Assembly (NCBI RefSeq): GCF_002979455.1 | Contig: NZ_PCOU01000002.1 | Coordinates: 62,001 to 126,000 of the forward strand | DNA from: Chryseobacterium sp. MYb7 | GTDB lineage: Bacteria > Bacteroidota > Bacteroidia > Flavobacteriales > Weeksellaceae | Direction of reading: 5' to 3' | DNA length: 64,000 nt | Shown here: positions 44,250-52,170 of the stretch, piece by piece | Layout: each line of letters opens with the position of its first letter | How positions within the stretch are numbered: position 1 is the first letter of the stretch | Notes under the pieces: generated by a model | Told to the model about the DNA's origin: nothing | Seen by the model: the letters and a program-made list of their open reading frames with translations, nothing else | Databases searched by the model: none | Made by a program: the position numbers and the translations under genes

Positions 44250-45129
44250 GATCTAAATTTATCAAAGAACACGCTGGGGTGTTTCCTGTCGGGAAGATGT
44301 GCGAAGTATTAAAGGTAAGCAGGAGCAGTTTTTATTATTGGAAGAAAAGAAAGCCTAGTAAGCGATCTGAAAGAAGAACCATTTTATAAGCAGAAATCTT
44401 CAGTATTTATCATTGGAGCCGTGGGAGGTATGGAAGCCCTCGTATTGCCAGAGAACTAGAAGCAAAAGGAATGAGAGCTTCACGTCCTTTAGTGGCTAGA
44501 TTAATGAGAGAACGCAACCTGAGAAGTATTGTAAAGAAAAAATTAAAAAAAACTACCAACTCATCCCATCGATACCCTGTTGTAAAGAATTATTTGAATC
44601 AAAATTTTCAGGTTAAAAACAGTAAAGAGGTCTGGGTGTCTGATATTACGTATATCCGCACAGGTCAGGGTTGTTGTATCTTACTATAGTCATTGATTTG
44701 TTTGACAGAAAGGTTATCGGCTGGTCATTAAGTGAGACGATGAAGGCTCAGGACACTAGTATTGCTGCCTTGAAAATGGCAAGACTCCATCGTCCTTTAC
44801 AGGATCATGGCAGCTTGATTTTCCATTCAGATAGAGGGATACAATATGCGTGTACAGAATTTACGTCAATAGTCGGGAAAAACATTACCCGAAGTATGAG
44901 TGGAAAAGGAAATTGCTATGACAATGCCGTAGCGGAGAGTTTTTTCAAGACTCTGAAAACCGAACTTGTTTATCAAAATAAATATGAAACTAGAGAACCA
45001 TGCCAAAAACTCTGTGTTTGAATATATAGAAACATTTACAACACTCACAGAAGGCATTCAGCTTTAGGGAATTTAACCATAAGAGAGTATCAAAATTTAA
45101 TGTCTAATCAATCTAAAAATGTAGCATAA
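44249..45129 (+). pseudogene. IS3-family transposase OrfB, multiply disrupted
   Basis: Homology continues over the whole length but changes frame. After KFIKEHAGVFPVGKMCEV there is an in-frame TAA near 44390 (RRTIL-stop-AEIF). A one-base loss near 44672 splits TGQG from LYLTIVIDLFDRK. One extra base near 45001 moves KYETRE out of frame with AKNSVFEYIE. Another loss near 45030 precedes YNTHRRHSALGNLTIREYQ. The DDE residues are visible in 'VWVSDITYI', 'FHSDRGIQY' and 'AVAESFFKTLKTE'. Four lesions mean a genuine pseudogene rather than an error. Confidence 0.85.
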
Positions 45130-45164
45130 TGAGTATATAAATTTTGTCTCAAAAATAGTTGCAA

Positions 45165-45228
45165 GTTCAGCAGAAAACGTATTTGTAAATAAAACAGTGG
45201 CTAATAATAGGAAAAATCGGTTCTTCAT
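45165..45228 (-). pseudogene. 5' remnant of a secreted-protein gene cut by the IS
   Basis: On the minus strand an ATG at 45228, only 6 bp after the stop of the serine hydrolase gene, opens a perfect signal peptide (MKNRFFLLLATVLFTNTFSA) and then runs into the IS end. No continuation is found on the other side of the element. The gene was probably the second member of an operon with the hydrolase. Confidence 0.7.
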
Positions 45229-45233
45229 TGTAA

Positions 45234-46715
45234 TTAATTTTTCGGAGATAGAATTTGACTGATTTTTAAAAGCATTTCTTTGGCATTTGTATTTTCAGGA
45301 TTTAACTCCAAAGATTTCAGATAATTTTGCTTAGAAAGTGTATATTCTTTATTATTGAAATAGGCTTCTGCTAAGCTATCATAAGGATTAGCTGAGTTTG
45401 GGAATTCAGAAACATACAGTTGAAACAGTTTGATGGATGAAATTATGTTTCCGCTTCTCATTAATTTGTAGCCTAAATTATTCAATTCAGATTCATCAGA
45501 AAAATTGAAAGAATCAGGCTTGTTTTTCTTTAATTCTTTGTAATAAGCAATTCCGGAATCGATATTTTCAAAACATTTTTTATCGATTTCTCTCCCTATT
45601 AATTTTTGTCCAAACGGTTTCAAATCGTCTACCAGATTTTGAACAGCATGGTATAAATTTTCATAAGTATTTTCTCCTCCTTGATTGGTAATCACAGAAA
45701 TCCCGATGTTATAATCTGGGAAAACCCAAAATAAATTCTGTGTCCCAAAAGCACCACCGTGTTTCCTTGCATTTCGCCCGTTGTGATTTACAGTAACTTC
45801 ATCCCAAAAATAGGCGTTCCAATAGTTTTTATTATTAAGTAAATCTCTTTGTGATTCCTGAACCAGCTGATTCTTTTTATCCATTTCAAATTTTAAAAAT
45901 GTGGTTAAATCTGTCAGAGTTGATTTCATATAACCCGAAGCTCCCCAGAGTGAGTATGGTAAAAACGGCATCAAAACCCCGTTTCCGTCATAACCATTTG
46001 CAATAGTTTCGTTTGGGTTGATATGAAGTTTTGTGTGAGTTAATTGTAAAGGAATCAGCATGTTTTCTTTCAATAATGTCTCAAAGCTTTTTCCATAAAC
46101 ATTTTCAAGAATATGTGCTGCCAGCTGTAAAGTTCCGTTATTATAATTATAGACTGTCCCTGGCAAAGTCTCCACTTTAATTGCTTTCAAATCTTTGAAA
46201 AATTGCTCTTTCGTATACGCTTTTTCCAATTTTTCAACTTTGAAAGCAGTACTATCATTTCTTACTTTCAACAATTCACTTCTGTCTGGTAAATCTTTAT
46301 TGAAACCGGATTTCAATGAAACCAAATCTTTAATCGTTACAGGTGTTCCATTAAACTGAAGATTCGGATAAGATCCTGTAATGTATTTTCTGATGTCATC
46401 ATCCAGATTGATCTTTCCGTCCAAAACAGCTTTTGCCATCAATGTTCCTGTAAATAATTTGGTAATGGAAGCGATTTCAAATAATGTATAATTATTGGCT
46501 TTATTTCCTTTTCCTTTATCCATTTCACCGTAATGCCTGGTGTACGTTTTCCCGTCTTTCACGATTCCGATAGAGAACGAATTCGCCTTTGTTGCTTTTA
46601 AAAATATTTCTGCCTGAGAATCCATTGCAGCAAAAATTTGTTTTTCAGTGATGGTTTTTTGGGCAAAAGCAAAAAATCCGGATATGATTAGGATGATGGT
46701 CAGTAGTTTTTTCAT
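45234..46715 (-). CDS. Serine hydrolase (class C beta-lactamase fold) with C-terminal TPRs
   Basis: The 493-residue exported protein has a signal peptide ending FFAFAQ. Residues about 30-370 form the serine hydrolase: SxxK as SITK in 'LFEIASITKLFTG', tyrosine motif 'YNYNNGTLQLAAHIL' and 'KHGGAFGTQNLFWVFP' as the HxG box. The last 100 residues contain at least two TPR-like helices (NSANPYDSLAEAYFNNKEY, LSKQNYLKSLELNPEN). It is close to 26129-27175 without the TPRs. Its downstream partner was destroyed by the IS3-family element. Confidence 0.88.
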   Translation of the reverse strand: MKKLLTIILIISGFFAFAQKTITEKQIFAAMDSQAEIFLKATKANSFSIGIVKDGKTYTRHYGEMDKGKGNKANNYTLFEIASITKLFTGTLMAKAVLDGKINLDDDIRKYITGSYPNLQFNGTPVTIKDLVSLKSGFNKDLPDRSELLKVRNDSTAFKVEKLEKAYTKEQFFKDLKAIKVETLPGTVYNYNNGTLQLAAHILENVYGKSFETLLKENMLIPLQLTHTKLHINPNETIANGYDGNGVLMPFLPYSLWGASGYMKSTLTDLTTFLKFEMDKKNQLVQESQRDLLNNKNYWNAYFWDEVTVNHNGRNARKHGGAFGTQNLFWVFPDYNIGISVITNQGGENTYENLYHAVQNLVDDLKPFGQKLIGREIDKKCFENIDSGIAYYKELKKNKPDSFNFSDESELNNLGYKLMRSGNIISSIKLFQLYVSEFPNSANPYDSLAEAYFNNKEYTLSKQNYLKSLELNPENTNAKEMLLKISQILSPKN

Positions 46716-46733
46716 TTTTTTAATTTAATTATT

Positions 46734-46817
46734 TTACTTTGAAGTTTCTTTATCAATTTTCTGTGGAAAAGTATGAATTGACAATAGCAATAAAAAGATA
46801 ATGTTTAGTTTTTTCAT
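46734..46817 (-). pseudogene. 27-residue signal-peptide ORF before the serine hydrolase
   Basis: The ATG at 46817 opens MKKLNIIFLLLLSIHTFPQK and the frame stops after 27 codons, 18 bp before the ATG of the hydrolase at 46715. It reads as a signal peptide with a very short mature part, most simply the 5' remnant of a deleted secreted-protein gene. A leader peptide is the alternative. Confidence 0.45.
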
Positions 46818-46991
46818 TTAGGTGTTATTAGTTTCTAATTAAGACAACTCAAAAAAAGTATTTGTTACATTGAGAATTATATTGTTTCCTAAGTTTCTTT
46901 TTGAATTTCCATAAACATTTGTTTTCGATTTTTAATTTCTATTCTTTGCTTCTTTGAAATTATTGGTGATAAATGTAGTCGTGGAGCTAAT

Positions 46992-47183
46992 TTGAATGGG
47001 CTAAAAGTACATTCTGTGAGACGTCCCGGATATGTTATTTCTATAGAGTCTGTTTTTGGACTAAAAGATGAGAGATTAACAATTCGCCACGATTCAGGTA
47101 CAGGAGCAGAACCTTATATCAATGAAGCTCTTCTTGCTATAAAAAGTGAATACATTTACCGGCTTAAAGAGAGGTTTAGATAG
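46992..47183 (+). pseudogene. DapB-like C-terminal fragment
   Basis: Sixty-three codons encode 'GLKVHSVRRPGYVIS', 'ESVFGLKDERLTIRHDSG', then 'EALLAI', which resembles the C-terminal substrate-binding domain of 4-hydroxy-tetrahydrodipicolinate reductase (pattern 'GIkiHSVRLPG...vlFG..gE.ltIrHds'). A full enzyme has about 240-270 residues, and the N-terminal NAD(P)-binding half is absent here. The frame is open for a short way upstream but has no start. It is either a gene remnant or part of a related dehydrogenase. Confidence 0.5.
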
Positions 47184-47371
47184 GGTTATGGAATTTTAAT
47201 CATTGGTTTAACCATTAGATTCAACTCTATATTTCATTGTCGCAGAACTCTTTTAAAATAAAATATTTGAACTTATTATTGAGTTCTATAAATTAATTTA
47301 ATATGAAATTAAATTAACATGTATTTGGGTCGTGATCAGTATCTATAATTAAAATATTATAAAATATTGTA

Positions 47372-47401
47372 TTGCCTAATATGAAAAAAGATATAAATTT
47401 G
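47372..47401 (+). promoter_or_regulatory. Promoter of the collar-protein triplet
   Basis: The -7 box TAAATTTG (47394-47401) matches TAnnTTTG, with TTG at 47372-47374 in the -33 position (19-bp spacing). The first gene starts at 47421. Confidence 0.6.
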
Positions 47402-47420
47402 CCCAAACAAATGAAATTTT

Positions 47421-48215
47421 ATGAAAAATAATTATATCGGCAAAATTGTACTTTTATTAGTCTCAATAAATTCAGCAAATTTCTTAAATGCGCAAGTTGG
47501 GGTTGGTACAACTAATCCTAATTCAAATGCTGTATTAGAGCTTTCTTCTACTTCAAAAGGATTACTCTTATCACGTGTGGCACTTACAAATACTACTTCA
47601 TCTTCACCTCTTTCTGCCCATGAAAAAGGAATGGTTGTATACAATACAGCTGTAATAAATGATGTTGTGGAAGGGATGTATGAAAATGACGGAACAAAAT
47701 GGAACAGACTATATACCAACCAACCCAATGTAGGAGATGTATATTATAGTTTTGTAGCATCGGATCATCAGGGATGGTATTTATTGGATGGCCGAAATAT
47801 TACTTCATTACCTGCTGCGGCCCAGACAAATGCAGCTAAAATTGGTATAACAACTTCACTTCCTAATGCGGCAGACAGATATTTAAAACAAAAAGGAGCT
47901 TCTGCATTACTAAGTACAGCTGGTACACAAACTACAACACTTTTACAGCAAAACCTACCCAATATTACTTATACAGGGACAACTTCCAGCAATGGTAATC
48001 ATAGCCACCAATATGTAGATAGAGGTCAAACAACGTGGAATCATGGAACTGGTACTGCAACATTTGCAAACACAGCGCAGCTTACCAATCAAAATACTGG
48101 TTCTGCAGGCAATCACTCTCATACTGTACAGGTAAGTTCAGGCGGATCCGGAACAGCTATTGATACCGAACCCAAAAATCTTGCAGCGAATACTTTTATC
48201 TATCTAGGCCTTTAA
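47421..48215 (+). CDS. Secreted tail-collar-like protein 1
   Basis: The 264-residue protein has a signal peptide ending NFLNAQ, then VGVGTTNPNSNAVLELSSTS, the common N-terminal module, to 'KGMVVYNTAV...YENDGTKWNRL'. Residues about 100-160 (GDVYYSFVASDHQGWYLLDG, RNITSLPAAAQ) resemble the opening of phage tail-collar/microcystin-dependent-protein domains. After this come a His-rich segment (NGNHSHQYVDRG, GSAGNHSHTVQVSSGG) and an NTFIYLGL end. It is the first of three tandem paralogues. It is probably surface-exposed or assembled into fibres; a phage-derived binding domain is inference. Confidence 0.75.
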   Translation: MKNNYIGKIVLLLVSINSANFLNAQVGVGTTNPNSNAVLELSSTSKGLLLSRVALTNTTSSSPLSAHEKGMVVYNTAVINDVVEGMYENDGTKWNRLYTNQPNVGDVYYSFVASDHQGWYLLDGRNITSLPAAAQTNAAKIGITTSLPNAADRYLKQKGASALLSTAGTQTTTLLQQNLPNITYTGTTSSNGNHSHQYVDRGQTTWNHGTGTATFANTAQLTNQNTGSAGNHSHTVQVSSGGSGTAIDTEPKNLAANTFIYLGL

Positions 48216-48227
48216 AAAAAACATATT

Positions 48228-49010
48228 ATGAGAAATAAATTATTTTATCTACTACCTGTCTTAATTACAATTAGTATGAGTGGTCAGGTTGGTATAGGAA
48301 CAAACTCTCCCAGCTTAAATTCTATTTTGGACCTGACTACAACAAATAAAGGAATGCTTTTGATGAGAAACAATCTTACGAATACAGGTTCTCCTGCCCC
48401 TTTATCTGCCCATGTAAAAGGAATGATCACCTACAATCTGGCCAATGTTAATGATGTTTCTGAAGGTCTTTATCAGAATAACGGAACAAGCTGGTCTGCT
48501 GTTTCCCGTGATTATCCTTATGGTACAATTTCAAATAGTTTTGCCACTGCAGACAATAATGGATGGTATCTGTTAAATGGAAGAGCAGTTTCTTCACTTC
48601 CATCCAATATTCAGGCAAGAGCAATCAGCCTTGGGTTTGCAACCAATTTACCTAATGCAGATGACAGAATTATTAAAACTAAGGACACATCGGAAACAGT
48701 AGGTGCTTTAAGTGGTAACTCTAGTATCGTTTTATCACAGGCTAATCTGCCAAATGTTGTATTTAACGGCACTACATCCACTGACGGAGCTCACACGCAT
48801 ACTTATACAGATAGAGGAGCAGGTTCTTCTGTTAACAGTGGAACTGGGGCTACCAATCCGATAGCCGATGATACTTCAGCCACATTTAATACAACAACTG
48901 ATGGTGCACACACTCATACCGTATCATTCAGTTCCGGTGGAACTTCCCAACCAGTTAATATTACGCCAAGTTATTTGGTAACAAATGTTTTTATCTATTT
49001 AGGAAATTAG
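48228..49010 (+). CDS. Secreted tail-collar-like protein 2
   Basis: The 260-residue paralogue of the preceding gene, 12 bp away, has a signal peptide ending SMSGQ and then VGIGTNSPSLNSILDLTTTN. The collar part is 'GTISNSFATADNNGWYLLNG', 'RAVSSLPSNIQ', and the His pairs appear as 'DGAHTHTYTDRG' and 'TDGAHTHTVSFSSGG'. It ends TNVFIYLGN. It shares the complete domain order with its neighbours, including the acidic NPIADDTSATF insertion shared with the third copy. Confidence 0.75.
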   Translation: MRNKLFYLLPVLITISMSGQVGIGTNSPSLNSILDLTTTNKGMLLMRNNLTNTGSPAPLSAHVKGMITYNLANVNDVSEGLYQNNGTSWSAVSRDYPYGTISNSFATADNNGWYLLNGRAVSSLPSNIQARAISLGFATNLPNADDRIIKTKDTSETVGALSGNSSIVLSQANLPNVVFNGTTSTDGAHTHTYTDRGAGSSVNSGTGATNPIADDTSATFNTTTDGAHTHTVSFSSGGTSQPVNITPSYLVTNVFIYLGN

Positions 49011-49016
49011 CACATT

Positions 49017-49805
49017 ATGAAAAATATAATTATTACTTTAATTTTAACTACGGCTATTTGGAATGGCAATATTTTGAAAGGTCAGGTAGGCATTGATACA
49101 CCTAACCCCAATGCCAATGCTTTATTAGAATTAAATTCTACCAATAAAGGTTGGTTACCTCCAAGAATATCTTTGGTTAATACTACAAGTGCATCTCCTC
49201 TTTCCCAACATGTTAAAGGAATGATCGTTTATAATACAGTAAGTAATGCATTAGTATCAGAAGGTCTTTATATGAATAACGGAGCCCAATGGTTTCGGTT
49301 ATCTACTTCAGATATTCCTAAAGGGCACATAAAATATAGTGTGCAGACGGGTGACCACAACGGATGGTATTTATTGAATGGAAGAGCAGTATCTTCCCTT
49401 CCAGCTGCTGTACAGGCAACTGCTGTATCTCTAGGCTTTCCTGCAAATATTCCTGATGCTTCAAATAGGTATTTGAAGGCAAAAACGGGTGCCGAAGTTT
49501 TGGGAGCATCAGGTGGAAATTCAAGTTTTGTACTTACACAGACTAATTTACCAGCCGTTACCTTCAATGGTACAGCACTTTCAGCCGGTAATCACTCTCA
49601 TACCTATGTGGACAGAGGGAGTTCTTCAGTAAACGGGGGAGGTGCTGGCAATGATAATGCTGATGACACTTCAGGAACTTTCACTACAAGTACTGCCGGT
49701 GCACATACCCATACTTTTACAGTACCTACCGGAGGAACGAATACACCAGTATCTATTGATCCCAAACACCTTAATCTTAATGTTTTTGTTTACTTAGGAT
49801 CATAA
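49017..49805 (+). CDS. Secreted tail-collar-like protein 3
   Basis: The 262-residue third paralogue, 6 bp after the second, has a signal peptide ending ILKGQ, then VGIDTPNPNANALLELNSTN. The collar part is 'GHIKYSVQTGDHNGWYLLNG' and 'RAVSSLPAAVQATAVSLGFP'. His motifs are 'AGNHSHTYVDRG' and 'AGAHTHTFTVPTGG', and it ends NVFVYLGS. A strong palindromic terminator follows, so the three genes form one operon behind the promoter at 47372-47401. Confidence 0.75.
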   Translation: MKNIIITLILTTAIWNGNILKGQVGIDTPNPNANALLELNSTNKGWLPPRISLVNTTSASPLSQHVKGMIVYNTVSNALVSEGLYMNNGAQWFRLSTSDIPKGHIKYSVQTGDHNGWYLLNGRAVSSLPAAVQATAVSLGFPANIPDASNRYLKAKTGAEVLGASGGNSSFVLTQTNLPAVTFNGTALSAGNHSHTYVDRGSSSVNGGGAGNDNADDTSGTFTTSTAGAHTHTFTVPTGGTNTPVSIDPKHLNLNVFVYLGS

Positions 49806-49816
49806 AAAATATATTT

Positions 49817-49852
49817 ATTCGGTTCTTTTGATTTAAATCAAAAGAACCGAAT
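49817..49852. terminator. 36-bp perfect palindrome after the collar triplet
   Basis: ATTCGGTTCTTTTGATTT is followed directly by its exact reverse complement. It lies 12 bp beyond the third stop codon. It is probably a terminator working for both this operon and the minus-strand remnant. Confidence 0.75.
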
Positions 49853-49887
49853 AATGTTATGAAAGTCAAGTGCAATTGATTGAATAT

Positions 49888-50154
49888 CTAATTCAAACTT
49901 CTATATTCATTAGGAGTAACACCTGTTCTTTGTTTAAAAAGACGATTAAAGTGCTGTGGATACTTAAATCCCAGCTCGTAAGCAATCTGAGCAATAGATT
50001 TATCAACATTGAAAACTCTTTGCTTGGCTACATCAATAATTTTATTCTGAATATATTCCTGTGCTGTTTTTCCCGTTTCTTTGTTGATGAGGTCTCCAAA
50101 ATAATTTGGAGAAAAATGTAATTCTTCGGCACAGTAGGCTACAGGCAGCTGAAT
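49888..50154 (-). pseudogene. AraC-family regulator, C-terminal HTH remnant
   Basis: On the minus strand the frame encodes only the HTH domain: CAEELHFSPNYFGDLINKET, then GKTAQEYIQNKIIDVAKQRV, 'IAQIAYELGFKYPQHFNRLF' and 'KQRTGVTPNEYRSLN'. It is preceded by a stop at 50155-50157, and there is no sensing domain or start codon. It is the 3' end of a soluble AraC regulator whose 5' part has been lost. Confidence 0.8.
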
Positions 50155-50261
50155 TTAAAGAATTAAGTAATGAGCTGGATGTTATTAAAATAACAGGAGA
50201 TAGATTACCACCTTTTGTACAACAATTTTCCTATGTGGAAGCACCTTTGAAAAAGAAATAA
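50148..50261 (+). pseudogene. C-terminal fragment of an unknown gene
   Basis: Starting exactly where the AraC remnant ends, the plus strand has an open frame without a start: AEFKELSNELDVIKITGDRL, then PPFVQQFSYVEAPLKKK and a stop. The basic end and codon use look coding. The family is not recognised. Its abutment with the AraC remnant marks a rearrangement junction at about 50150. Confidence 0.45.
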
Positions 50262-50303
50262 ACTTGATAAGCACAATTAGAAAAATTGAGATCTTTTAAT
50301 AAA

Positions 50304-50417
50304 AAATACGTCAGTTTAGTGACGTATTTTGGCTATTTGTGAATAAGACGAGTGTATCTTCAAACACTTTTATCGATGATTTGGTTCGTTTGAGCAAGAT
50401 TAGGGGGGAATTATAAG
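50304..50417. repeat. Variable hairpin plus conserved ~87-nt block, copy A (candidate small RNA)
   Basis: A hairpin (AAATACGTCA, loop GTTTAG, TGACGTATTT) is followed at 50331 by a block that aligns without gaps to 61961-62047 (about 66 of 87 positions equal by my count). The block includes an identical 20-nt run in the GTATCTTCAAACACTTTTAT region. On the minus strand the order is conserved block, hairpin, T-rich tail, which is the layout of a small RNA with its terminator. Confidence 0.5.
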
Positions 50418-50641
50418 GTTATTTTGATCAAGAAACTTTTATTAGAATAAAAATGTTATAAACTCAAAACAATTTAATTTCAAAAATTAAACATAAGCGA
50501 ACTTGGCTTAGTTTATCTTTAATTGGTTTTATTTGTCTTGTTTCTTTTAATAAGATATTTAGTAAAGACATCACTTTTATAGTAACTCAACAATTTTATT
50601 GAGTAGAAAGCTCTTGAGTACAATAAATAACAGTTTTAAAT

Positions 50642-51861
50642 TGTGCTATAACAATAGATTCGCTACAAATTAAGAGAGGGTTTTCTTAGCCATAAAAAGA
50701 TACCGGAAATAAAAAGAGGAGACCTTTTCGGTCTCCCTTTCCGTATATCTAAAAGCCTATTGCTGGTAGGTTGCTCCCCAGCAGAGCCTACTTCCTCTTG
50801 GGCTTTGAGACTAAATTAGTATTTTTTTGTCTTATGTAATTTAAATACGTATAATTTCTGGGCAATATTTCTTCATTTGAGTCCCAAAATTTAGCGGTAA
50901 CATCAGGCTGAATAGGGATAAGATGTTCCAAAGACTGTAATTTTTCCCAAGGCGTTTTTCCATTCAAAGAAGAGTGTGGTCTTTTCTTATTGTAAAACTC
51001 CTGCCATTCAATAGCTAAAGTATTTAAATTGAGATCTGGATCAGATAAATCCACTAGTGACCAGAGTTCAGATTTGTCAGTCTGTTGGGTTCTTTCTACT
51101 TTACCATTTAAATGAGGGGATCTGGGCTTGATGGGTCTGTATTTGATAAAATGTTCATGCAGCTCATATTGGAAGGAGTAATTAAAAAATTCCGTACCCC
51201 AATCGGTTTGAATATGCTGTATAGGAAAATAGAATGTATCCAAAATTTCACCTAAAAAATGTATCGTACTTTCTGCTTTTTTATTAGGGTAAACTCTAAT
51301 AACTTTCATTCTTGTGCAGTCATCAATAGCTGTAAATTGATAAGCCTTACTCCTGATTTTAGTAACATCCAGCTGAACTCTATCCCCTGGAACTTCTTTG
51401 CTGTATCTTTTGTAATCAGATTTTTTACGTCTTTTTACTACAGGATTAACTTTGTGTTTAAAGAGTACCCGCCAAACAGTCATTGCAGATAATGAAGTTC
51501 CCGTTCTGAGTAGATGGGTTGAGATTCTTGCAGCTCCCCATCTTTTTTTCTCTCTTAAATCGAGGATAATAGATTCAGTTTCTTTTGTAACCTTAGTATT
51601 GGTAAGGGTTTTAGGACGTCTTGACTTATCTGACAGTCCTTGTTCTCCTTCTTCTTTATACCTTTTTATCCATCGGTGAAGTGTTGATCTTGCAATTCCA
51701 CAACGTAAAGCCGTTTTCGTTACAGATCCCGATTCTAAATAGATTTTAAGCCAATCTTTGCGAGCCTTGACTTGCTGTTGCTGTTTATTCATGGATAAAG
51801 GTTTTAAACTTTACACCATAAATTTAAGTCATTTTTGTAGCGGATCTATTGATACTTTACA
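50642..51861 (-). mobile_element. IS481-family insertion sequence with 7-bp target duplication
   Basis: The 1220-bp element carries one transposase gene. The ends are inverted repeats: left TGTGCTATAACAATAGATTC (then GCTACAAA), right read inwards TGTAAAGTATCAATAGATCC (then GCTACAAA). TTTAAAT lies on both sides (50635-50641 and 51862-51868), a target duplication. Intact ends, intact gene and exact duplication point to a recent insertion. The right copy covers the stop codon of the gene at 51863 without changing its product. Confidence 0.9.
50788..51792 (-). CDS. IS481-family transposase
   Basis: The 334-residue protein has an N-terminal HTH of the HTH_29/homeodomain type (SVTKTALRCGIARSTLHRWI, KRYKEEGEQGLSDKSRRP), a second HTH part, and an rve integrase core. 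The DDE core reads 'RVQLDVTKI', 'HIQTDWGTEFFN' and 'HLNGKVERTQQTDK'. The C-terminus has 'EWQEFYNKKRPHSSLNGKTP', typical of IS481 and relatives. The frame is complete, so the element is probably active. Confidence 0.93.
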   Translation of the reverse strand: MNKQQQQVKARKDWLKIYLESGSVTKTALRCGIARSTLHRWIKRYKEEGEQGLSDKSRRPKTLTNTKVTKETESIILDLREKKRWGAARISTHLLRTGTSLSAMTVWRVLFKHKVNPVVKRRKKSDYKRYSKEVPGDRVQLDVTKIRSKAYQFTAIDDCTRMKVIRVYPNKKAESTIHFLGEILDTFYFPIQHIQTDWGTEFFNYSFQYELHEHFIKYRPIKPRSPHLNGKVERTQQTDKSELWSLVDLSDPDLNLNTLAIEWQEFYNKKRPHSSLNGKTPWEKLQSLEHLIPIQPDVTAKFWDSNEEILPRNYTYLNYIRQKNTNLVSKPKRK

Positions 51862-51862
51862 T

Positions 51863-52126
51863 TTAAATAAAATCATAATGATCTAATTTTATTACAAAGT
51901 AATGTTCAATTGTTTTTTGAGCTTTTTTACACATGGATAAAAGATCATTTCCTGATGTGTTGTCGAAACTAAAGTCATCATGGGTTTTCACGATATATTC
52001 GGTTACTATTTCAATATTCATTAAATCGATGTCCGCTACATCGGTTTTCAACCTATGTTCTTCTTTGAAGAAAGGAATTTTACGGAAAATAGAATCGTTA
52101 AACCGAAAGAGATGTAATGTTTTCAT
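51863..52126 (-). CDS. Small conserved protein, stress-cluster family A (copy 1)
   Basis: The 87-residue protein is paralogous to 60353-60622 over its length: MKTLHLFRFNDSIFRKIPFF against MKTIILYKFKNSVTQKMPLL, then 'DLMNIEIVTEYIVKTHDDFSFD' against 'DLLDTEIITEYTIDVPDDFNFE', given here only as matching segments. It is probably cytosolic with an alpha/beta fold. It is the last gene of the minus-strand cluster. Function unknown; in both copies it lies near a CsbD-like gene and a ChaA-type antiporter. Confidence 0.7.
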   Translation of the reverse strand: MKTLHLFRFNDSIFRKIPFFKEEHRLKTDVADIDLMNIEIVTEYIVKTHDDFSFDNTSGNDLLSMCKKAQKTIEHYFVIKLDHYDFI

Positions 52127-52170
52127 TGGAAAAATATTTAATAAAAATGAAAAATTTAGGTTGAAGTTTA

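Larger units (their letters stand above)
43910..45164 (+). mobile_element. IS3-family insertion sequence, decayed
   Basis: The 1255-bp element is bounded by related ends. The left end reads TTGCTAACTTTGTTAGGACA, and the right end read inwards on the minus strand is TTGCAACTATTTTTGAGACA. It carries an intact orfA and an orfB with several lesions. No clear target duplication is seen, and the gene remnant on the right (45165-45228) has no matching 3' part on the left, suggesting a deletion next to the element. Confidence 0.8.

Noticed and set aside
49870..50121. 83-aa plus-strand frame
   Set aside because: It is the antisense of the AraC HTH remnant, whose protein motifs are unmistakable.
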